DNA from: Micromonospora sp. WMMD1120
GTDB lineage: Bacteria; Actinomycetota; Actinomycetes; Mycobacteriales; Micromonosporaceae
NCBI RefSeq assembly: GCF_029626235.1
Contig: NZ_JARUBO010000005.1
Span: 6,358,001 to 6,422,000, forward strand
Length of the DNA stretch: 64,000 bases
Reading direction: 5' to 3'
In this document: piece by piece, positions 52,718 to 64,000 of the stretch
How positions within the stretch are numbered: the stretch's first letter is position 1
Layout of the letters: each line of letters begins with the position of its first letter
The notes under the pieces: model-generated
What the model was told of the DNA's origin: nothing
The model's input: only the letters and a program-made list of their open reading frames with translations
Database searches by the model: none
Made by a program: the position numbers and the translations under genes

Positions 52718-53058
52718 GCGTCACCGCGGCGGCCGGCCCAGCCTCGGAGTACCTCCTGCTGGAGACCCGGCAGGACGACACCGCCGAGCTGTTCGTCCGG
52801 GACGCCCTGACGCTGGTGCGCGCGGGCCACCGGGTCCGGCTACTACTCGTCGGGGACGGCGTCGGAGTGGCCGCCGGCCGCGCACGGCGGACGCTCACCG
52901 AATTCCTCGCCGACGGCGGAGAGGTGTGGGTCGACGACTTCACGCTGGTGCAGCGCGCCATCCCGCCGAGGTCGCTGGTCGCCGGTGTCTGCGTGGTGAG
53001 CATGGCGCAGGTCGCCCGCCTGCTCGGCGAGGAGCACGTGCGGGCGGTGTGGCACTGA
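52714..53058 (+). CDS. DsrE-fold protein, DsrH/TusB-like
   Basis: 114 residues. The pattern fits the DsrH/TusB branch of the DsrE fold: a first strand YLLLETRQDD, a helix, VRLLLVGDGV, then VWVDDFTLVQRAIP and a closing VCVVSMAQVARLL. In known systems DsrE, DsrF and DsrH (TusD, TusC, TusB) form a hexamer relaying sulfur for tRNA thiolation or sulfur oxidation. Here the gene is coupled by overlap to the ACP upstream and the DsrE-like gene downstream, so it is part of the acyl-chain operon. The only Cys is residue 93. Assignment is by eye from fold pattern and gene order and needs a profile search. Its role in the pathway is unknown. Confidence 0.6.
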   Translation: MSVTAAAGPASEYLLLETRQDDTAELFVRDALTLVRAGHRVRLLLVGDGVGVAAGRARRTLTEFLADGGEVWVDDFTLVQRAIPPRSLVAGVCVVSMAQVARLLGEEHVRAVWH

Positions 53059-53471
53059 TGGCAGCCCCCGCCGACCGTCGCATGTGGGACCTGCTGCTGG
53101 TCCTCACCGCCCCGCCACACGTCGACGACTCGCTCACGACGGTGCTGCGGTTGGCTCGGGCCACGCTCGACCTGGGGCGCACCGTACGGGTCTGGGCCTG
53201 TGGCTACAACACCATGCTCACCCAGGAGACGCTCGGCCCCGCCAAGCCGGTCAACCTGCTCGACCGCGAGAACCGCTACCCCTCCGCCGCCGGGGTGATC
53301 GGTGACATGGTCGACACCCATCAGGGCAGATTCGGCTGGATCGTCTGCACCGCGTGCAGCGCCGAACGGGGCGCGGGCCGGCACATCGACCAGGTACGGC
53401 TGCGCTCGGACGCCCGACTGGCGGCCACCATCGGCGCCGCGCGCCGAACCCTCTACGTCGGAGGCGCTTGA
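53058..53471 (+). CDS. DsrE-fold protein, DsrE/TusD-like with candidate active Cys
   Basis: 137 residues. It opens with WDLLLVLTAPPHVDDS and a helix LRLARATLDLG, then VRVWACGYNTML, matching the DsrE/TusD pattern of a small alpha/beta protein with a nucleotide-free Rossmann-like core. The segment GWIVCTACSAERG (Cys97 and Cys100) falls where DsrE/TusD carries its persulfide-forming cysteine, so this subunit could be chemically active. Its ATG shares one base with the preceding stop codon (TGATG), and the next gene begins 1 base after its stop. Of the three DsrE-fold proteins it is the one that retains the family cysteine. Whether it handles sulfur or has been recruited for another job in acyl-chain synthesis is open. 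Confidence 0.65.
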   Translation: MAAPADRRMWDLLLVLTAPPHVDDSLTTVLRLARATLDLGRTVRVWACGYNTMLTQETLGPAKPVNLLDRENRYPSAAGVIGDMVDTHQGRFGWIVCTACSAERGAGRHIDQVRLRSDARLAATIGAARRTLYVGGA

Positions 53472-53472
53472 C

Positions 53473-53856
53473 GTGGCCTACCTGGCAATCGTCGACAGGG
53501 GTTACCGGGGCAGTGTCGAGGCCCAGTTCTTCGACGCGCTCTACGGCGTACGAATGTTCGCCTCCCAGCTCGGCGGGATCGACCTGCTGCTGCGGGGTAC
53601 GTCGGTGACCGCCGCGCTCCAGCCGACCGGTGACATTCCGCGTATCGTGCTGGGCAGCGAGCCGGTCGCGGTGTCGGCCGACCCGCGGGCGGCGATCACC
53701 GGCCTCGTCGGGACGGGCACCACCGTGTACGTGGACGCGGCGAGCCTCGCGGGTCTGGGCTTGGACGACGAGCCGGTTCTCCCCGGCTGCGCCGTTCTGG
53801 ACAGCACGGAGTTGGCCGTGCGGTGGGCAGCGTACGAACAGGTGTGGTTCCTGTGA
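53473..53856 (+). CDS. DsrE-fold protein, DsrF/TusC-like lacking the Cys
   Basis: 127 residues from GTG 53473. It begins AYLAIVDRGYRGS, with later TTVYVDAASLAGLGL and a C-terminal YEQVWFL. From memory of the TusC/DsrF pattern (a Cys followed by AASL...GL, and a C-terminal aromatic strand) this aligns well, but the family Cys position is Asp88. It completes an H-E-F set with the two preceding genes. The stop overlaps the GTG of the first dehydratase-like gene (GTGA). It is probably a structural subunit of a heteromeric DsrEFH-like complex. Confidence 0.58.
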   Translation: MAYLAIVDRGYRGSVEAQFFDALYGVRMFASQLGGIDLLLRGTSVTAALQPTGDIPRIVLGSEPVAVSADPRAAITGLVGTGTTVYVDAASLAGLGLDDEPVLPGCAVLDSTELAVRWAAYEQVWFL

Positions 53857-54260
53857 CGGCCGCCCGGTACGCCAGGCCGCTGGATGCCGTGGACGAGCTC
53901 TCCGCGACCCGTTCGGCGACGGGCTGGACGCTGACGATCTCCAAGACGGTCCGGCGTACCGACGCCTACATGTCAGGACATTTTCCGGGGCTCATCCTCT
54001 ACCCTGCCGTGTTCCTGCTGGAGACCGTGCGGCAGTCGGTCACCAGGACCGTCGAGACCGGACCGGACGGGTGGTGGGAGATCGACACGATCCGCCGCCT
54101 ACGGCTACGCCGGCCGATGCACGAGGGGCACCGCCTCGAGTTGGAGGTGACCCTCACCCCGACCGGGCAGGGCGGCAGCCTGGCGGCGTCGGTGGCCGTA
54201 CGCCACGGCGCGGAGCCCGTCGCCGACCTCTCGCTCACCCTCGCGCCTGGAGAGACATGA
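53853..54260 (+). CDS. FabZ-like hot-dog dehydratase with catalytic His and Glu
   Basis: 135 residues, single hot-dog fold. The motif GHFPGLILYPAVFLLE has His43 and Glu57 separated by 14 residues, the same spacing as the FabZ His/Glu catalytic pair. The start is GTG at 53853, overlapping the DsrF-like stop codon; its own stop overlaps the next dehydratase-like gene (ATGA). It would dehydrate 3-hydroxyacyl-ACP on the operon's ACP, giving double bonds of the acyl group. A frame upstream to 53823 exists but starts inside the previous gene. Confidence 0.8.
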   Translation: MTAARYARPLDAVDELSATRSATGWTLTISKTVRRTDAYMSGHFPGLILYPAVFLLETVRQSVTRTVETGPDGWWEIDTIRRLRLRRPMHEGHRLELEVTLTPTGQGGSLAASVAVRHGAEPVADLSLTLAPGET

Positions 54261-54763
54261 CGCCCGACTATCGCTGGATCCTCGACCTCATCCCGGTCCG
54301 TCACCCCATCGTGCTGGTGGACAGGGTCGAGCACCTGGAGCCCGACTCGCACATCGTCACCGCGAAGGCGATCAGCGGCGGCGACATGTGTTACCAGGGC
54401 CTCGCGGAGGGCCTGCCGGCCGAGCGGTACGCCTTTCCCCGTTCGCTCGTGGTGGAGTCCTTCGGCCAGTCGGCCGCCCTGCTCTGGCTGGGCAGCACCG
54501 CCCTGCGCGCCGGCGCGGGGCACCCGGTGGCGCCTGGTGAGCTGAACTGGGTTCCGCTGGCCGGAAGTCTGCGGCAGTGCGAGTTCGTCGGCAGCGCGTA
54601 CCCGGGTGAGGTGATCCGCCACACGGTGCGCCTGCACGAGGTGATCGACGACGCCACCGCCTTCATGTCGGGAGAGACCACCGCGGACGGGAGGCCGCTG
54701 TTCCGGGTCGGTCAGCTGACCGCGGTACGGCGGCCGCGCGCGTCCATCACGGCTGGTGACTGA
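54257..54763 (+). CDS. FabA/FabZ-like hot-dog protein lacking the catalytic His
   Basis: 168 residues. The N-terminus is FabZ-like (LIPVRHPIVLVDRVEHLEP) and the central-helix Glu is kept (LVVESFGQSAAL, Glu67). The GHFPG segment is replaced, so the catalytic His position is Leu53 by spacing. It probably pairs with the preceding dehydratase, which has both residues, as a heterodimeric dehydratase (aryl-polyene systems use such DH pairs). It is the last gene of the operon; its end overlaps the convergent P450-3 by 17 bases. Confidence 0.75.
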   Translation: MTPDYRWILDLIPVRHPIVLVDRVEHLEPDSHIVTAKAISGGDMCYQGLAEGLPAERYAFPRSLVVESFGQSAALLWLGSTALRAGAGHPVAPGELNWVPLAGSLRQCEFVGSAYPGEVIRHTVRLHEVIDDATAFMSGETTADGRPLFRVGQLTAVRRPRASITAGD

Positions 54764-55964
54764 CAGTCGTCCTGGTCCACCGCACCGGTAGCGACTCGAA
54801 GCCCCAGATGAGGTTGGACCGCATCCGCCGCGTCTCGCCGACGATCTCGATTTCGGCGGTGTGCCGCAGGATCTCCTCGAAGAGCACCGACAGCTCGGTG
54901 TTGGCCAGGGCCGCGCCCAGGCAGAAGTGGGTGCCGGCGGCGAAGGTCAGGTGACGGTTCGGCTTCCGCCCGACGTCGAACCGGTCACCGTCGGCGAACA
55001 CGCTCTCGTCCCGGTTGGCCGACGGCAGCCAGACCGCGACCGCGTCGCCGGTGGCGATGCGGTCGTCACCGAGCTCGACGTCGGCCACGGCGGTACGCAG
55101 CACGTGCAGAGCCGGGCTGGTCCAGCGCAGGATCTCGGCGACGGCGGTGGGCAGCAGGTCCGGGTCCTCGCGCAACCGCCGGAGCTCGCCGGGGTTGCCG
55201 ACCAGGGCGAGCAGACCACCGACCGAGGCGTGCCGGGTGGTCTCGTTCCCGCCCGAGATGAGGCCGTCGCAGTTGAGGAAGATCTCCTCGTCGCTGAGAC
55301 GCGCTCCGTCCACCTCGGCGTGCACCAGCGCGCTGACGATGTCGTCCTGCGGATCACGGCGACGACGGCGCATCAGGTCGTCGTAGTAGAGAAGGATCTC
55401 CGTGTGCGCCTCGGCCGGACCCGACGTGTCCCCGTCCGGCGGCACGGCGCCGAACGCCGTCATGGTCAGCCGCAGCATGTAATCCCAGTCCGCCTGCGGG
55501 ACGCCCAGCATGTCGCAGATGACCGAGACCGGGAGGCGCGCCGCCACCTCGGTGAAGTCGAACGGCTCACCGTCGGGCGAGTCGGCCAGCAACCGGGTGA
55601 CGGTGGTCCGCATGTTGTCCTGCAACCGACGCACCATGCGCGGGGTGAACGCGGAATTCATGACGCCACGGATCTTCCCGTGCCGCGGTGGGTCGGTCAC
55701 GATGAGCATCTTCCCGGCGGAACTCGCGGTGGCGGCCGGGTCGTCGTCCAGGCGCATCCCCTTCGTGGAGGTGAAGTCCCGGTTGTTCCGCAGCACCTGC
55801 TCGGCGTGGCCGTGCCGCAGCACCGACCAGAAGCCTCGCGCGCCAGCGCGCTCGGTGTAGAAGACCGGGGAGTCGGCCCGTAGCCGCGCCCACAGATGCT
55901 CTGTCTCCCCGGTCCGATAGAGATCCGGATCGGACAGGTCCGGGACCGTCCGGAGGTCAGTCAT
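54747..55964 (-). CDS. Cytochrome P450, aminoacyl-carrier beta-hydroxylase type (P450-3)
   Basis: 405 residues. The I-helix LISGGNETTRHASVGG and the heme loop FAAGTHFCLGAALANTE are the pattern I associate with NikQ/NovI/P450sky-type enzymes that beta-hydroxylate amino acids bound to an NRPS carrier protein; ExxR is in EILRWTSP. Candidate targets are the Phe of module 3 or the Tyr of module 10 (inference). The ATG at 55964 has GGTGGAGA just upstream. It lies 65 bases downstream of the DAHP synthase gene on the same strand, so the two may share a transcript, and it converges on the acyl-chain operon with a 17-base overlap. Confidence 0.9.
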   Translation of the reverse strand: MTDLRTVPDLSDPDLYRTGETEHLWARLRADSPVFYTERAGARGFWSVLRHGHAEQVLRNNRDFTSTKGMRLDDDPAATASSAGKMLIVTDPPRHGKIRGVMNSAFTPRMVRRLQDNMRTTVTRLLADSPDGEPFDFTEVAARLPVSVICDMLGVPQADWDYMLRLTMTAFGAVPPDGDTSGPAEAHTEILLYYDDLMRRRRRDPQDDIVSALVHAEVDGARLSDEEIFLNCDGLISGGNETTRHASVGGLLALVGNPGELRRLREDPDLLPTAVAEILRWTSPALHVLRTAVADVELGDDRIATGDAVAVWLPSANRDESVFADGDRFDVGRKPNRHLTFAAGTHFCLGAALANTELSVLFEEILRHTAEIEIVGETRRMRSNLIWGFESLPVRWTRTTVSHQP

Positions 55965-56029
55965 GCGTCTCCACCCTCTTCACAGCGCGACAGAAACTTC
56001 CCAATGCGGTCCGGCAGGCGCGGCGCGGA

Positions 56030-57754
<1,725 letters not shown>

Positions 57755-57804
57755 TCAAATTGTCGAATGATCGGGACGCGACGCTGCCCGCCACCCCGCG
57801 GGAG

Positions 57805-59184
57805 TCAGCGGGACACCGTGGAGAACACGGTGCGCAGCTTGCCACCCGCGGTGCGCTGCGGCGCCTCGGCGTCGCGCTCGACCCGCACGTCGGTGAGCCC
57901 GTGACTGTCGAGCAGGCCGCGCAACGCCCGCTGGACCTGCTCCCAGACCTGGCCGGCGTCGGCGGCGTCCTCGATGACCAGCCGCACCGCGAGGCGACGC
58001 GGGTCGGTCTGCACGATCTGGAACATGCGGACCCCGGCGGTGGTGTCGACGAGGGTGCCGAGCGCGAGCGGCGGCAGCTCGACCGTCCGGCCGTCCGGCG
58101 CCGGGAAGGCGATCACCTCGGAGGCGCGACCCTGCACCCGCACCGCCGGCAGCGGATTGCCGCACGGGCACGGGTCCGGCCGCATGGTGACGCTGTCGCC
58201 GAGGTCGTACCGGATGATGGGCTGCACCCGGTTGGCCAGGTTGGTGAGCAGCACCGTGTGCGACGGCTGACCGGGCGGCACCGGGCGGAACTCCTCGTCG
58301 ACCGGCTCCAGGATCGCCCAGTCGGCGTTGACGTGCAGCCAGTCGTGCTCGCAGCCGTGCGCCAGACCCATGAACTCGGAGCAGGCGTACTGGTCGCGGA
58401 CCTTGGCCTGGAAGGTTTCCCGGATGCGGGCGCGCTCCTCCGGCGGCAGGCTCTCCGCCGAGGTGATCACCAGGACCGGGCGGAGGTCGAGGCGGCCGGC
58501 GCGCTGCTCGCGGGCCAGCAGCGAGATGGCGCTGGCGTACCCGTTGAGGATCGTCGGGTTGAAGTCGCCGACGCCGCGCACCAGCTCGTCCAGCGGGGAG
58601 TGCACGGAGAAGATCCGGATGCTGCGCTTGCGGATCGGGCGTTCCCGGATCAGGCGCTGGGCGGTGGAGTAGCCGGCGAAGTGGCCGCCGACCGCCCAGA
58701 TGGCGGCCACCTTGTTACCCCTGAGCAGCATCGTCAGGTAGTCGCGCCCGCCGAGCCACGAGCCGCTGGCCCGCGCCACGGTGATCCCGGACAGCACGGC
58801 GTACGTCCGGTCGTCCTGCACGAAGACGCCCCGTAGGCCGCTGGTGCCCGAGGTGGTGACGACCTGGTAGCGGTCCCGGTAGAGGGTGCCGATCCGGTCG
58901 GTGTCGGCGACGAACGCGCGCACCTCGTCCAACGAGACGGCGCGGTCGGTGGCCCAGTCGTCGTACCGGCCCATCAGCTCGGCCTTGGTGGTCACCGGCA
59001 GCGACGTCAGGTCGTCGACCCGGTCGGGCAGGTCGCGGTACAGCTCCCGGTAGTACGGCGAGCCGGCGCGGGTCCGTGTGAGCAGGTCGGCGAGGCGGGT
59101 GCGCTGCCGTTCGGCGACGAGTTCCGGCCCGCCGCGCCGGACCCGGCGGAGATCCCAGACGACGGACATCAGGCTCTCGGCCAT
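57805..59184 (-). CDS. PaaK/CapK-like adenylate-forming enzyme
   Basis: 459 residues of the phenylacetate-CoA ligase (PaaK)/CapK branch of the ANL superfamily. Motifs are the phosphate loop TTSGTSGLRGVF, the IIRYDLGDSVTMRPDPCPCG region with its Cys pair and a C-terminal subdomain starting VQGRASEVIAFP. Such enzymes activate an aryl or acyl acid as the adenylate and transfer it to CoA or a carrier protein. The ATG at 59184 has GAGGAG upstream. It is divergent from the type II thioesterase gene with only 52 bases between. It could load the starter acid of the acyl chain or serve the PKS at the right edge; its acid is not readable. Confidence 0.82.
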   Translation of the reverse strand: MAESLMSVVWDLRRVRRGGPELVAERQRTRLADLLTRTRAGSPYYRELYRDLPDRVDDLTSLPVTTKAELMGRYDDWATDRAVSLDEVRAFVADTDRIGTLYRDRYQVVTTSGTSGLRGVFVQDDRTYAVLSGITVARASGSWLGGRDYLTMLLRGNKVAAIWAVGGHFAGYSTAQRLIRERPIRKRSIRIFSVHSPLDELVRGVGDFNPTILNGYASAISLLAREQRAGRLDLRPVLVITSAESLPPEERARIRETFQAKVRDQYACSEFMGLAHGCEHDWLHVNADWAILEPVDEEFRPVPPGQPSHTVLLTNLANRVQPIIRYDLGDSVTMRPDPCPCGNPLPAVRVQGRASEVIAFPAPDGRTVELPPLALGTLVDTTAGVRMFQIVQTDPRRLAVRLVIEDAADAGQVWEQVQRALRGLLDSHGLTDVRVERDAEAPQRTAGGKLRTVFSTVSR

Positions 59185-60002
59185 GATCGCTCCTCACTTC
59201 GTTTCATGCACGGTCGTGGATGCTACGCTCCGGCGGGTGACCCCGATGCGGCCGAGTCGATGGTTCCTGCGATTGAACCCCCAACCGGACCCGCTGTTCC
59301 GGCTGGTCATGTTCCCCAACGCCGGCGCCGGCGCGGGGGTGTTCCGGTCGTGGTCGACGGCGTTCGATCCGCGCGCCGAGGTGTGCGTGGTGCGGCCACC
59401 CGGGCGTGACAACCGCAGCGACGAGCCGCTCTGCGCCGACCTGGAGGAGTTCGCGGCCGGCGCGGTGGACGCGCTGGCCCCGCTCGGGCCTGCGCCACTG
59501 GCCCTGTTCGGGCACAGCATGGGTGGTCTGGCCGCGTACGTGGCCGCCGTCGAGTGGCGACGGCGCACCGGCGCGCCACCCGTCTGGCTCGGTGTCGCGG
59601 CCCGGCGCGCGCCGCAGTTCCGCCGCCGTCCGGACGCGTTGCTGGAGCTGCCCGACTTCGAACTCGCGATGGTCCTCAACGGCCGGTACGGCGGCATTCC
59701 CGCCGAGGTGGCCGCCGACCCGGACCTGCTGGCGCACTACGCGCGGATCCTGCGCGCCGACATCGCGGCGATGGACGGCTACACGCACCGGCCCGGCGAC
59801 CCGCTGGACTGCCCGGTCGAGGTCTTCGGCGGGCGACGCGACCCGGACGCGACCGAGCCGGAGCTGACCGGGTGGCAGGAGGTGACCAGCCGTCCGCTGC
59901 GGCGACACATGTTCGACGGCGGGCACTTCTTCCTGCACGATCACCGCGAGGCGGTGGCGACCGCCGCCAACCGGGGCATCCTGGCCGCGCTGGACACCGG
60001 CC

Positions 60003-63690
<3,688 letters not shown>

Positions 63691-63701
<11 letters not shown>

Positions 63702-64000
63702 CGATGGGGTCCCCTCCGGTCAGCTCGCCGAGCAACCGCTCCAACTCCTCGGCCACGTCGGTCAGCGGCATCGCCGCGATGTCGGCGGCCAGCTCGTCGT
63801 CGCCGACGTCGGCCGGCAGCACCGGGAGCAGCCGCTCGAATTTGCTCCGTTCGACCTGGACCACGCCGGCCTCGGCGTACCCGCTGGTCAGCGCCGCGTC
63901 GAAGGCGGCGAGGCCGGTCGCGGTGTCGAGCTGGGCGAGGCCGAGGCGGCGGCGGACGAGCCGGGCGGTCTCCTCGTCCACCCCCATGCCGCCGGCCCGC
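63691..64000 (-). CDS. Modular PKS, C-terminal end (partial, cut by right edge)
   Basis: The frame is open to the window edge; an internal ATG at 63987 is not a real start because RAGG reads in frame before it. The segment RLVRRRLGLAQLDTATGLAAFDAALTSG followed by VVQVERSKFERLL is typical of the end of a ketoreductase or AT-linker region of modular PKSs, after which a short acidic helical tail (DVAEELERLLGELTG) resembles a docking helix. It overlaps the start of the KS-DH-ACP-TE gene by 11 bases, so translation is coupled. Domains further upstream are outside the window. Confidence 0.75.

Overview
The window is high-GC actinomycete DNA, probably from a Micromonosporaceae-type organism (inferred from composition, GTG starts and gene style; no marker gene is present). 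Almost all of it is one nonribosomal peptide gene cluster, with a polyketide synthase region entering from the right edge. No rRNA, tRNA, CRISPR array, insertion sequence or cluster-type transcriptional regulator was recognised.

Left part (1-11.6 kb): the start of a MacB/FtsX-type export permease that runs off the left edge, its ATPase, and a degraded UbiB/ABC1-like gene. Next is a translationally coupled minus-strand operon hmaS-hmO-hpgT that makes 4-hydroxyphenylglycine (Hpg). Divergent from it is a plus-strand operon of a polytopic membrane protein and a DrrA/DrrB-type drug ABC transporter. A cytochrome P450 follows, directly downstream of the NRPS.

Core (11.65-48.5 kb, minus strand): two giant NRPSs in colinear transcription order. 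The upstream one (32945-48520) has four modules, begins with a starter-type condensation domain and has no thioesterase. The downstream one (11651-32731) has six modules and ends in a thioesterase. Specificity codes read by eye predict acyl-D-Thr-D-Asn-Phe-Gly-Gly-Hpg-Asp-Hpg-(D-X)-Tyr, released by the terminal TE, probably by cyclisation. A 17-bp hairpin separates the two genes.

Right of the NRPSs (48.7-55.9 kb): a P450 is followed by a divergent, tightly overlapping plus-strand operon encoding a ketosynthase, a chain-length-factor-like partner, an ACP, three DsrE-fold proteins resembling a DsrH/DsrE/DsrF (TusB/D/C) set, and two hot-dog dehydratase-like proteins with complementary active-site residues. 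This probably makes the unsaturated acyl or aryl-polyene starter for the starter C domain. The DsrEFH-like trio inside a type II PKS operon is the most unusual feature of the window. A third P450 of the aminoacyl-carrier-protein beta-hydroxylase type faces this operon.

Far right (56-64 kb): a class II DAHP synthase (aromatic precursor supply for Hpg, Tyr and Phe), a PaaK/CapK-like adenylate-forming enzyme, a divergent type II thioesterase, an AT-less KS-DH-ACP-TE polyketide synthase, and the C-terminal end of another PKS cut by the right edge. Whether this PKS segment belongs to the peptide pathway or to an adjoining cluster cannot be decided here.

The whole resembles pathways for acylated or cinnamoyl-capped Hpg-containing depsipeptides (skyllamycin/WS9326-like logic). 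That comparison is inference from gene content, not from a database match.
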